Assembly: GCF_964355755.1 (NCBI RefSeq)
Contig: NC_092670.1
Location: 3,003,001-3,063,000 of the forward strand
Source of the DNA: Antedon mediterranea
Lineage: Eukaryota > Echinodermata > Crinoidea > Comatulida > Antedonidae
DNA: 60,000 bases
Direction of reading: 5' to 3'
The notes under the pieces were generated by a model. It was not told the origin of the DNA. It searched no databases and saw only the letters and a program-made list of their open reading frames with translations. Shown in pieces: positions 10,540-23,300 of this stretch; the stretch's first letter is position 1, and the number at the start of each line of letters is the position of its first letter. A program made the translations under genes and the position numbers.

Positions 10540-11003
10540 CCTCTAGTTCGCTCGCTCCCCTCTAGGAAGTGTAAACGAAGGTTCTCGGAAGGATAATGAC
10601 TCGGGTAAAAATGTTTTAGAAGGACGTTCTCCTTGTACGTTTTCTGTCGGTTACCATTATTGAAAATGCTTGACATTCGAAAAACTAAACCTACTCTGTT
10701 TCACAGTGTCTTAGATGATTAATAACATTTTAAAGTATAGTGTTTATTGTTTAATAGGGCGGAGGTGGGGAGGCAGAGTTCATTTGAGGGAGATGTAGTT
10801 TTTTAGTTTTAATAATATCGTAAAATTTATAATCAAATAAAATCCTCTAAAAGATATGAAAAGTGGTAAAAAATTATAATAAATGCTTGGTAAATTATAG
10901 TTAACAGTGTAATGAATTCTATTATAAATAGTATATACAATATTGTGTGTATAATTAATGTAGATGGGCGTTTATTAGATAGTTGGGTAGGTGGGGGGGG
11001 GGG
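10540..11003. other. Element interior between left terminus and duplicated unit
   Basis: AT-rich filler with a G-run (GTGGGGGGGGGGGTG) at about 10990-11004 immediately before copy 1 of the internal duplication. No coding frame is recognised. Confidence 0.4.
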
Positions 11004-12927
11004 TGTAGGCGATTATTATTCAAAGTGATGTTTTATTGGGAGGCGTTTATTCAAATAAATACCATCATAATACATTATTTCATTTAAACATCTTTTAAAA
11101 CTAACTTCCGCGACAGTGTAGGCCGTTTCGGCCCAAGAAGGAAGATGTTTTTAGACTGCTTGCAATATGAGCCCTAATGGGACACAGATAGCCTACAGTT
11201 ATTCCTGCCAGCTTACTCAATAAAACTCGGCTATCGGGATTTTATTTTTTAACTACTGTACCTTCACACGCGCGGTCCGATCCGAAAATAAACAAAAAAC
11301 TAAAATAGCTATAGCCACTAACGACCAACTTAACTGAAACCAGGTAGTTGCAAGGTGAACCTGTGAACTCATCGTGAACCTGGAAATTACTTTGACCGCG
11401 TACAATTGAAATTGAGTTGAAAATCTACCGATGAATCAGAAATTTTGTTTTAAAACTCTTTATAATATATTCCTAAGATAGAAATATGGAACAATATCGT
11501 AATAGTGAAAACTGTTTTACATTTCGCGGTACACCTGAGATAGTTCAGGTAGGTATCCAAGGCAGAAATTTGTTCCAAAGTTTTTCCATTGTGCTCGCCT
11601 ATGTCAGAATTAACCATAATTTATATATAGATTCTAAATTACAGATCTCATTTCTTTTCAGGAACCTGAAACTTGACAGGAGACAGGACCACAATATACA
11701 ACAAGTGCATTTATAACTTATTGTGAAATCCTATATAAATATGTTAAATAATAAATGCGTTATTGCTATGTAATTCAATGTCTGAACCTTCAGGGCCATA
11801 GTCACCAGTATGGTTGGTAAGTTTTCAACCTGTCAACTTTTGGCAGAAGCTTGAAGGAAATACAGATACACCTCTGCCTATAAATAACCTTGTAAATGAA
11901 TGAACTCCTACTTCTCATCTTCTACAATCTCAACCAATTTCATTAGATATGTACCCCCTACAGACAGACCAGCATTATACACTGGGTTGATGAGTGCACA
12001 TGGTTGTGGTATAAAAACTCATGTACTAGGGAAAGACAAGAATGCCTGGTGATGATTCTTGCCCAAGATGAGTGGAGGTGGACAGAGATGACATCAAAAA
12101 GCAATTAGTATGTCGACCCGGTGAACTATATGGCTTTTGGACATGTAGCATTGTGAGAATAGTGTTGAGGCAGGTGCTTTTGTTGAAACTGAACTTGTAT
12201 TACCTATACAACCAGTGACACAAATCGGGACACAAATATCTTAAATGGAAAACATCTGTAAAGGACAAAACCACACTAATTCTGCTTTCTCTCTACAACT
12301 TGCTTCTACAAATGCAGACGGAGAAAGAGATTCTAAGTTAAGTATGTATATGAGAGGACATGTATGTGTGGGACTTGCTGGATTTACACCAATTGATCAG
12401 GGTCATTGAGCATGGTATCATTGGAATAACACAAATTAATGATTTCATCAGAGCTGGCAAATCTAGTTAACATTTAAAGAGAGATGATATCCCGGTTAAT
12501 GAAGAATGCTGCAATTCGCACAAAGGTGTTTGTTGGCCATGGCATGATGAAATTGGACAGAAAATGTTTGAGGCATTGGTAAAAGTCTTGTAGAAGGCAA
12601 ACTGTCTATATGGGATCCTAAGAAAAAGACGAATATTGGCAAAAAAATATATATGACGGTGAATACAGGTGACAAACTTATCAAAGTAAAAGAAGACTCC
12701 TATAGAGATTATTTGCCGGTGAAATGAGGTCTTTCAGTTATTTTGCCAATTTGTTTCTGAACAAGGTTGTTGGGAACGGAGATCAGTCTGTGGAAGTTTG
12801 ATGGATACAGTAGTAGAGAACGAAGGAAGGTCAACTTACTGTATCGCATTCAAGATTAGAAATATTTCATTGAAGGACTTTGGCAGAGTTAGTTGTCATT
12901 TAGGCCTAACTGAAGAAGTTTATGAGA
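11004..12927 (+). repeat. Internal tandem duplication, copy 1 (1.92 kb)
   Basis: Nearly base-for-base identical to 12928-14846. Differences I can see include a short A/T indel near 11470 versus 13393, GATTCTT versus GACTCTT, and an extra TTGCCGGT at 12712-12719 that copy 2 lacks. It carries decayed coding traces on the plus strand: MEQYRNSENCFTFRGTPEIV followed by a GTAGGT donor and a TTTCTTTTCAG acceptor, then near the 3' end a frame with SLVEGKLSIWDPKKKTNIGK and KIYMTVNTGDKLIKV. I do not recognise the protein. Stops in between show it is broken in both copies. Confidence 0.85.
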
Positions 12928-14846
12928 TGTAGGCGATTATTATTCAAAGTGATGTTTTATTGGGAGGCGTTTATTCAAATAAATACCATCATAATACATT
13001 ATTTCATTTAAACATCTTTTAAAACTAACTTCCGCGACAGTGTAGGCCGTTTCGGCCCAAGAAGGAAGATGTTTTTAGACTGCTTGCAATATGAGCCCTA
13101 ATGGGACACAGATAGCCTACAGTTATTCCTGCCAGCTTACTCAATAAAACTCGGCTATCGGGATTTTATTTTTTAACTACTGTACCTTCACACGCGCGGT
13201 CCGATCCGAAAATAAACAAAAAACTAAAATAGCTATAGCCACTAACGACCAACTTAACTGAAACCAGGTAGTTGCAAGGTGAACCTGTGAACTCATCGTG
13301 AACCTGGAAATTACTTTGACCGCGTACAATTGAAATTGAGTTGAAAATCTACCGATGAATCAGAAATTTTGTTTTAAAACTCTTTATAATATTATTCCTA
13401 AGATAGAAATATGGAACAATATCGTAATAGTGAAAACTGTTTTACATTTCGCGGTACACCTGAGATAGTTCAGGTAGGTATCCAAGGCAGAAATTTGTTC
13501 CAAAGTTTTTCCATTGTGCTCGCCTATGTCAGAATTAACCATAATTTATATATAGATTCTAAATTACAGATCTCATTTCTTTTCAGGAACCTGAAACTTG
13601 ACAGGAGACAGGACCACAATATACAACAAGTGCATTTATAACTTATTGTGAAATCCTATATAAATATGTTAAATAATAAATGCGTTATTGCTATGTAATT
13701 CAATGTCTGAACCTTCAGGGCCATAGTCACCAGTATGGTTGGTAAGTTTTCAACCTGTCAACTTTTGGCAGAAGCTTGAAGGAAATACAGATACACCTCT
13801 GCCTATAAATAACCTTGTAAATGAATGAACTCCTACTTCTCATCTTCTACAATCTCAACCAATTTCATTAGATATGTACCCCCTACAGACAGACCAGCAT
13901 TATACACTGGGTTGATGAGTGCACATGGTTGTGGTATAAAAACTCATGTACTAGGGAAAGACAAGAATGCCTGGTGATGACTCTTGCCCAAGATGAGTGG
14001 AGGTGGACAGAGATGACATCAAAAAGCAATTAGTATGTCGACCCGGTGAACTATATGGCTTTTGGACATGTAGCATTGTGAGAATAGTGTTGAGGCAGGT
14101 GCTTTTGTTGAAACTGAACTTGTATTACCTATACAACCAGTGACACAAATCGGGACACAAATATCTTAAATGGAAAACATCTGTAAAGGACAAAACCACA
14201 CTAATTCTGCTTTCTCTCTACAACTTGCTTCTACAAATGCAGACGGAGAAAGAGATTCTAAGTTAAGTATGTATATGAGAGGACATGTATGTGTGGGACT
14301 TGCTGGATTTACACCAATTGATCAGGGTCATTGAGCATGGTATCATTGGAATAACACAAATTAATGATTTCATCAGAGCTGGCAAATCTAGTTAACATTT
14401 AAAGAGAGATGATATCCCGGTTAATGAAGAATGCTGCAATTCGCACAAAGGTGTTTGTTGGCCATGGCATGATGAAATTGGACAGAAAATGTTTGAGGCA
14501 TTGGTAAAAGTCTTGTAGAAGGCAAACTGTCTATATGGGATCCTAAGAAAAAGACGAATATTGGCAAAAAAATATATATGACGGTGAATACAGGTGACAA
14601 ACTTATCAAAGTAAAAGAAGACTCCTATAGAGATTATGAAATGAGGTCTTTCAGTTATTTTGCCAATTTGTTTCTGAACAAGGTTGTTGGGAACGGAGAT
14701 CAGTCTGTGGAAGTTTGATGGATACAGTAGTAGAGAACGAAGGAAGGTCAACTTACTGTATCGCATTCAAGATTAGAAATATTTCATTGAAGGACTTTGG
14801 CAGAGTTAGTTGTCATTTAGGCCTAACTGAAGAAGTTTATGAGATG
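12928..14846 (+). repeat. Internal tandem duplication, copy 2 (1.92 kb)
   Basis: Direct copy of the preceding unit, starting at the same TGTAGGCGATTATTATTC motif and ending at AAGTTTATGAGATG. In this copy the 3' frame stays open across the site where copy 1 has the 8-bp extra segment, reading SYRDYEMRSFSYFANLFLNK. Copy 2 may therefore be closer to the original coding state, although earlier stops remain. The near identity implies a very recent duplication or an assembly duplication. Confidence 0.85.
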
Positions 14847-15601
14847 TTTTAATATGAAGAAGTGTACAGTCAGTACTATAGACCTCCTGATGGTCAACAT
14901 TTTGTGTTAATCACCATGTTGTTGTCATAAGCATATCATTTTGTATATTTCAATCTAATTTTATTTAACAAGTTTTAATAAGAAATTTAACCCATTTAAA
15001 AAAAAATGTTGTTTTATTTGATTTTATGTGATTTCAATCAACGTCATAACTTGCACATGTTTTAATAAGAAATTTAATCCATTTTTAAAAAATGGCGGCC
15101 ATTTTGAAATTCAAAATGTCAGAATACTAATGAATATAGGTTTATAATAATTCTTATATAGCAGAGAACCCATATGAACTTAAAATATTATTCATAATGG
15201 GTGTTACTTTGTCCAATATGGTACATTTATTGGATATTTTACGTATTGGCGGCCATCTTGGATTTGACACCCTTAAGCTTTTTTAAAAAAATGGCAACAT
15301 ATTTTTTTCATTACTTTACATCCTAAAGACACTAAATCAGCTGGAATTTTGCTTTTAACAAAAAAATGACACGAAATTACATAGTGGCCTACACTAGTAA
15401 TTTAAAGCAAAAAATGGCCAAATTGGCTGCCAGCCAGTGGGTTTTTGGTTGAATTTAACCATTTATTTAATCAATTTGTAGGTGAAAACATTTTTTTTTT
15501 CTATATGGAACTGATTAACTTTTTTAAAACCACAAAATAACATATTCAAAGTCTGATTTAATTAACCTTTTTTTTTCATGTTTTTGGGGGACAATACATC
15601 T

Positions 15602-17103
15602 TTAATAGGTCAAACCCCTTTATGTTTTTTTTTGTTTTAGCTGAAAGTGATTTTTTACACTAATACATTCAAAGCTTTAGATTTAGATCTTAAATTTTGT
15701 TTGATACTTTCACTTTACTTTGGAAAATACATCAACATTCATCTTGTTTTTGCTTATGTCACTAATTTCTTAGATCAAAACCAATATAATAAGATATATG
15801 TAGCTACATGTACATTTTTATTTCATTTTTAATCAATTCAAAACAAGATTCAATTTAAAAACTTCAGCAAACACCATTACAAATACTCCTAAAACTACTA
15901 GAATACATTTAATTAGAATATCATTAATTAAAATATAGGAAATACTGATTTATGATTAGATATCAATTTGATTTTATTAATTAAAAAGCAATAATAATAA
16001 TTCAATTCAAATTCAATTACTTTCACTTTACCTTGGAAAATAGATAAACATTCATCTTGTGTTGCTTATGTCACTAATTTCTATAAAAACCAATATAATA
16101 AGATATATAATATGTAGGCCTACATTCATTGTAAGTGTTTATTTCATTTTTAATCATTTCAAAACGAGATTCAATTTAAGAACTTCAGCAAATATTAGAT
16201 TAAAACACTACTAATTATTAATGAAAATATAGGAAATACTGATTTATGATTAGATATCAATTTGTTATTATTATATTAAAACAATAATAATGTTACTATT
16301 ATGTATGTATTAGCATAGTTTTAAATAATAAAATAAGATTTTTTTACAGAATGAATTGATTAAATTATTTGGTATTACTATAATATTTAAAAATGATTAA
16401 TAATAAAACATCCATTGTTACTAACTAATAAAAAATTCCCAAAAAAATAAATTACAGTTGATATGACAATATATTTTATTATTGATGTTATAAAATGTGG
16501 ATTATTATAATAAATAATCATTTAATGATAAGGCAAAATTTTACTTAATAATTAGTAGTTTATTTTTTAATTAATTTATATCCAATATTACTTTGCAAAA
16601 TTCCAAAATAAAAGATTGAATGAATGAATTATAAAGAATATAACCATTTAACACCAGATAACCTTTTAATTAAATTAGTAAAACTAAAATAAATACCAAT
16701 ATTATGATTTACTAAACATTATAACACATCCAAGTACAGTAGTATCTTTTAATAATAATGAAATTTGATATTAATATGTAGTATTATATAGTGGCATATA
16801 TTTTTAACAATTCTGACAATACTATAATTATTATTTAATAAATTATCGTAATCATAAACTTATGTACTGTATGTGATTAAATTAAGATACTGTATATTCA
16901 AATTAATTTTATTTCGTCATTATGTTATTAAACCAAGGTTTTATTATTCATTTAAAATAATTAATATAACACAAAAAGTATGATAACAAAACATGATTTT
17001 TGATCTCACTGCATCTTTAATAAAATCAATATTTTTCCATTTTTTATATTTATGAGCCAAATTAAAGTCAAATTACTAAAGTTATAATTTAATTAAAATT
17101 TTC
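15602..17103. repeat. AT-rich spacer with a ~310-bp direct duplication
   Basis: 15707-15975 and 16018-16270 share TTTCACTTTA-CTTGGAAAATA, CATTCATCTTGT, ACCAATATAATAAGATATAT and GGAAATACTGATTTATGATT in the same order. The remainder is simple AT-rich sequence without a gene. Probable AATAAA signals for the minus-strand FReD gene lie at 16940-16945 and 16908-16913. Confidence 0.6.
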
Positions 17104-17348
17104 TTATGGTGCTCTTTTAACCATCATCAATGTCTTCTTGAGACTGACAACATGCAAATGATACCAGTAGATGCCTGACCAATCACCTGTACCTGGTGTA
17201 AGGTAAAGCCCATTCAGGTTTGAATACTGACAGCTATAGTACCACCAACCACCTTTGTGTTGCTCAGCACAGTTACCACTGTACTTATCATTGTCTCTGT
17301 CTTTGGTTGTAAATTGTTGACCATTGTGGCGGAATGCCAAAGAATTAC
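17104..17348 (-). CDS. FReD gene exon 5, C-terminal half of the fibrinogen-related domain
   Basis: Acceptor TTTGTTTAG, then GNSLAFRHNGQQFTTKDRDN, DKYSGNCAEQHKGGWWYYSC and NLNGLYLTPGTGDWSGIYW, ending SLKKTLMMVKRAP and TAA. The calcium-binding Asp-Arg-Asp-Asn-Asp, the Cys pair around the GGWWY motif and the Asn-Leu-Asn-Gly motif are all present. The usual ending (SLKxTxMKIRP) is slightly altered. The first two bases complete the Gly codon split across the intron. Confidence 0.95.
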
Positions 17349-20300
17349 CTAAACAAACAAAACATATCATCTTTAGTTTACTTCATATATCTTTAAATTA
17401 AAATTCATTTTAAATATTTGTTTTTCTTTGTATTAAAAATAAAATAAAAGGTATTTGATATAAAAGGGAAAATAGAAATAATAAAATATCCTATAATTTG
17501 TAATTTATTAACATATTTAATTTTTTTTGTCAAATTGCCATACATTAAATCATAAACACAATTTAGGTCTATAAATAGTATTTTTTATTATTTAATTACA
17601 TTTAATTTGTTTTTAATTTCACTGTGTTTTGTCTGATTTTACCAAAAAAATTGTTTTGGGTAGAAAATTCTATAATTCTGTAGTTACTGGCAGTAATTAT
17701 ATTTTACTCACTCTTTAACCTGTTTGTGCAATTATTTAGCAAGCTTGTTTGGATATTAATTATACACATACTGTTGCCTCGACTTCCTCATAAATGCCTA
17801 CATTAAAACAAATGTAGTTGCTGAAGTAAAATGATCAAATGTCATTTGACCTTGAGAGTTGTTCCATTACAGAATAGATAAGTTGTACCATGAGTGCATT
17901 TGAACATTTTAATGTTGTTAGATTTGTTTCAGGCCTATAAGAAAGAATTTTGAAGTGGGAAGGCCATCCAACAATTTACATTATAGACAATTTAGATTAT
18001 AATAATAGGTTAGATTATAATATCATTATTATAACTGTTTTGTTCTATTTTTCAGATGTTTTTAGGAGCTTTTCTTAACGTTGGTCCAACTTTTTTCAGC
18101 TTTAGTATGTTGCATAATACACTGTACATTTTATATGCCGTTATTTTTGCAATGGTTTAATTTTCGCAAATTTTGGGTTGAATGTAAACAACATGCAAAC
18201 CGAAAAAAGCTACAGATTCTTATGGTACTGTCTCAGTACTGCAGCAGTGATCGACACTTTTGCAGTTATGATTGAAAATGTTCATCTGGTTTGTAGGTAT
18301 AAGTATCTTGAAAATATTCTTTTTTTCAAACCAATAATTAGTAAAAACTAATTATTGGTTTGAAAAAAGAATATTTTCAAGATACTTTTGCAGTTAGTTT
18401 ATTGGAAGTTTTGTGAATATAAAAAGGATTAAACAAATATAGAAACATTTGTTTTTAATTTACTACTGTAGTACTGTGAATACGGAATGTAGGCTAGACC
18501 TTAAGGCCCACTGTATGGGCCTCAGCTATAATAATAGGATGTTAATATGATAGCTCGTGTCGACACTTTTATACTTTACTTTAGGCCTAGACTAAAATGA
18601 AATCTGTGAAAATATCAATACGCGAAAACGTCAAGAAAGTAGTTAAGCGAATCATTCTGTATGCGAAAATATTTCCATTTACAGTATTCATTTGAAATCA
18701 GTTTCTTTTATTTCTAACCTAAATAAGTTCCAAATACCTTGGTGAAATTTGATTTCTATCTTTTTACTTGATGTTTTCTACAATATTTGCAAATAGATTA
18801 ATATGTAAACAAATTCATTAAACAAACGTGTTCCCACTGGAGAGTTATATTGATTAGAAAACACTAGAAAATTGTCAACTTGAATAATAATACTATTACA
18901 TTTTAACATGGGTTCCTCATTTATCTATGTTCTATTTCATGCTACAAATTATTACCCTAAACTTTAGGAACCTTGGGTACAGTACATGTTTTAGGTTCTG
19001 TCCCAGTCAATGTCCTTATCATTTATTTAAGCAGTTGTAATTCTAAACATTAATTTTATTATACACTTCAAATGTGATAAATAAAATAAAAACATACAGT
19101 ATGTGAGTAGTTCATAGACTATTTTTACTGCAACTTACAAAGAGTGTAGGAGTGCTAAAAGTATCAATGTTAATTCTTTGTTTACTTTCTTCAGATAAAA
19201 TTGATTGAATATACTAACCTGCAGTTCCTGTGTATCCACTGATTGTCAAAACATAGTTAGAGTCCTCAGTACCAACATGGAATTGGGAATATTTTGCAAA
19301 CTTTGTTACATTCAAGTGATCTGTCATTTCTACCATTAGCTCAAAATTTCCATCAGCTGTTAAACGGTTGATTTGTTCATTACCAAGCCAGAACTCTGTG
19401 TTCACATTTCCAAAACCCTCTTTGTATTCTTTCCAATTACGGTAGAAATCAACTGATCCATCTTGTCTTCTCTGTATCACCTGATCATAAAAAGATTTAG
19501 TTATATATATACTCTAGCCTACTTTACTGAACAAGCATAAATAGAACTGAATGAAATGAGAACCTGGTCAGTATTATTACGATTAAAGTACACTAAGTCA
19601 ATAGTGTATCATTTGACTACACTTAAGTTGCTTCTTGGTGCTTAGTATGCATGATTTGGAACATTAGTATAAATCATTGGCCTTTCAACTTAATTTTCTG
19701 TAACGTCGCACTGTTGCTGGTAAAGGCTTATCTCTCAAATCATTAACATTGTTCTCTATAATAAATGTTTTCTGTCCATGCTGATCCCTGGTAGTCCTTA
19801 TAGTAATGATCATGGATACATTTTGTTTTTGTTTGTGTGTTATAGAATAATTAATAAAGATGGGTTTACTCTTGATAACTGTTGTCTTACCGTCCACTTT
19901 CCATCTTCCCTAATATCACAGTACACATTAATTTGTGGTCCTCCCTCACTTGGTTGTATCACATATTCACCACTCACAGGATAAAATTGTGAAATGTTGC
20001 CACAGTCCCCCATCAACCACTTTAAAATGTATAAAGTTTGACGTGTGTTATGGTGGGAAAAACTCACTGATATTTTTTAGGCAAAATCAAGTGTTAGGAT
20101 ATACAAAATCATTCATAGTTTTGGCCTAATTTGTCATTATATTAAGGTCATTTTTCTATTCAATTTTTAGTTTTTAATGTGGCTGATCTGAATCATCATA
20201 TCTGAGTTACAACCATCCAATGGAACTCCTCCTCTTATTACTCTGATAGGTGTTAGCAAAGAATATAGGCCTCTATCTTTTGTTTTATTCACACATGAAA

Positions 20301-23300
20301 CAACTAAACCGCAAGATTGTATTTTAACTCTGATAGAAAAGAGTGTGTCTCTATAAAAGAATTGACACTATCAAACTTTATGTGTCAAAAAAGTTTGATG
20401 TGCCCTTATATGGTAGTGCTATGCTTAAATATGTTAGTGATATGACATCATCATGTCCATATATGGGCACATCACATTTTTTGACACATACAGTTTGATA
20501 GTGTAGACAAATCTTAAAGCTTAGATACAGGCATGAATTTTAAATATAATATCTGGTAATTTGTACATAAATCAAATATTTGCCAAAATTCTGCCATAAA
20601 AACTTTTTTTCAGTAGTTATGTAGTTTAACCTAATGTAATAACATGTCTGGTGACTCCCTAAAAGGTGAAAAAAGATGATGGATATACGGTGGATAATTT
20701 TTGCTATAGCATAAAAATAAAATTCTAAAATTGAATAAAAAAAAAAGTAAAATTCACGTTATATTACCTATATTTAGTCATCTGATAACATTTTTTACTA
20801 AACTGTTTATTTTTCATAGCTTTTTTTTAAAAATGCCTCTCTATTTACAAAATTTGTACTATCCCTACACTGATAAGAAAGTGCTTATTTTCAACAAGTT
20901 CGTGTAACACAAATAAAATGCCAAAAATAATGAAACATAGGGGAAACTATTGATCGATAATTATTGGAATGTATGATCAATAGAAATGTTTTGGCCGCAC
21001 CTTGCCTTTAAGTTTAATAATAATGTAAGAATCAATAATTTGAGAAGTTCTAGGTGACCAAGAAACACCATTAAATCCCTTGGTGGTAATCCCTATTGAT
21101 GCCTATAACATGTAATATCAAATACTGAGTCTATACATTTAGTAAAGCATTAAATTGGTTTGATTTTATTAGCTAATCAAGGTAAATGTACTGTAACACT
21201 ATCTTAAAAAGCAATTTCATTCGTTTATTTCATTTAATTTTATAAATATTTTTATAAACAAATATTTCTATTGTTACATAGAAAATAACAAGAAGAAAAA
21301 TACCATTAATAGTGGATTTTTACAAGACGTCAAACATTGTCACGTAAAACCTGGACAAATTAGCTAATTTCATTTTTTTTATTTCATTTAATTTTATAAA
21401 CAATTATTTCTATTAATGTTGCATAGAAAATAACAAATAACTAATTAAACCAAGAAGAAAATTACCATTAATAGTGGATTTTTACAAGAAGTCAAACATT
21501 GTCACGTAAAACACAAAACCAAAAAATAAGTAGAATTTAATATTTGTTACTTTGACGAATTATAAGACACCATTTTCATAATTTTACTGATAAAAAGAGA
21601 ATAAGATAATTGTTTTAGCAAGCATATAATAAAATTTGAGCGAAAATTGAGCACAGATAAGCGAAATGCACTCTTGAAGGTGATTATCTATGACAAAAGG
21701 TGAAAAAACTCTATTTTAAAAATTCATGTGGCCAAATGGTGACGTCATACCATTTTGTACGTCTAATATGCACATGAATTCATATTTACAACTCATTGGC
21801 TTTCGTAATAAGTTACACATTTTGAGGTCATCTTCCATTCTAAAGAGTATTTGCATTTTAAAAAGGGATGGAAAAGAAATTTGTCAGCACTTTTGGGCAC
21901 TTAATGTGTGCATATTGTCATTTTTAACGTGCTCGTATAGAGATATTTTATTTGTCTGTTGCACGACATTCTCTGGGATGATTGAGCTGTCATTGAAAAT
22001 AGTAACAATTAATATGTGCTATTCGTTTTTGTTTTTGGTTCACGTCAGATTACTAGTATTTGCCGGGGTTAGATTAGTTATTATTACTACTTTAACATTT
22101 AAATTATTAAACACCTTGTCAACTGTTGTGAGTTGTAAAAAATCCTAATTAGCATCATGCATAATGCATACTCGTGGTTTGAAATCTTTGGTTACTTTCG
22201 CTCGCGAAAATTTTCCAGACGAAATGCAATCAAATTAATTTACCTGTTAATTAGGTTAGGTTTTTGGGTCGAATTTTCGACTTTAACTGAATAACTTTAA
22301 TATTATTTTAATATGGCCAATTTAAATTTAGAATATTTGACCTTCATTTTTTTGTGTTTCAAGGGAAAATACATCTTTAATTATGTCAACAAACAACCAA
22401 ACAATCCTAGGCCTAGCAAGGCTATAACGCCTAGGCCTACCCTAATACTAACGGCATATGACCGTTTCGGCCACAGACAGTTTCAGCCACAACAGATTTC
22501 TATGGCGCGCCGCGCCGCCATTCACGCATATTTTAGACCGTGCTATTGTTTTTGCTATTAGTTATCGCATCTCATGCTTTGTTGTATAGTATTTTTTATG
22601 ACTATTACTACCATTACAGTGTTATCATTCTTAACGTTATTCCACTACAATTTGCATTTATTAGATTTGTTGTTTCCATTCCAGTTTAGTTGTATCATGG
22701 AGTCTTGGCGAAAAACAAATTTAACTATCAGTGACAGTTTAAATACTCTCTTAGTACAGACGGCGTATTAATAGTTTGGCTATGAAAAAAGAAATGCTAA
22801 GAAAAAAAAAAGAAATTTAATTAAAACGTTTTTCCTTCCATTGCTTAGGTGTAAAGAGGAATATCAGGAACTCACACATCAATAGAAGCAGAATCAAGAA
22901 GAAAATTAGTGATAAAAAAAAATAAATTAATAAAACTTTGTCGTCTTCATTTGATTAGTTTTTAATACAATACAGGAGTAATTCAATGTTTTATCATGGA
23001 GCTTAGGTCTTAAGAACACATGTGCCTAAATAAAACGAACATATCAGACTCAACATAAAAATAATAATTGAGTAATTTGCGGCGATACCGTATGCATTTA
23101 ACATATTTTGACATGCACAGAATAAATGAACATATCATATCATGTCAATAATATACAAACAAAATGAGTAATAATTCGGATAAAAATGCGACTAAGGATA
23201 ACATTTGTGTTGCGTTCAATACGAACGTCAGAGGAAGTCCCCAAACTAATTACTAGGCCTATTATCAACACTCCAGAAAAGAAAATATGAAAGAAATTTG

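Larger units (their letters stand above)
9815..15601. mobile_element. 5.8-kb DNA transposon with long inverted termini and TTAA ends (Kolobok or piggyBac type)
   Basis: The left end AGATGTATTGTCCCCC (after TTAA at 9811) and the right end GGGGGACAATACATCT (before TTAA at 15602) are inverted copies. Inverted similarity continues inward for about 480 bp: GTGTAGGC, TTTTTTGTTAAAAGCAAA, AAATATGTTGCCATTTTTT and AAGATGGCCGCC occur in matching order on both sides. TTAA at both ends suggests a TTAA target duplication, as in Kolobok and piggyBac. No intact transposase was found; the interior is the duplicated 1.92-kb unit. Superfamily choice is inference. Confidence 0.75.

Noticed and set aside
11486-11716. 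Two identical 76-residue genes at 11486-11716 and 13411-13641
   Set aside because: Same sequence in the two copies of the duplicated transposon interior. The frame is crossed by a likely intron (GTAGGT...TTTTCAG) and is followed by stops, so it is at most the first exon of a broken element gene.
21726-22148. 140-codon plus-strand frame with hydrophobic segments
   Set aside because: No domain, no homologous copy in the window, AT-rich Leu/Ile/Phe/Cys composition as expected by chance, inside an intron of the opposite-strand FReD gene.
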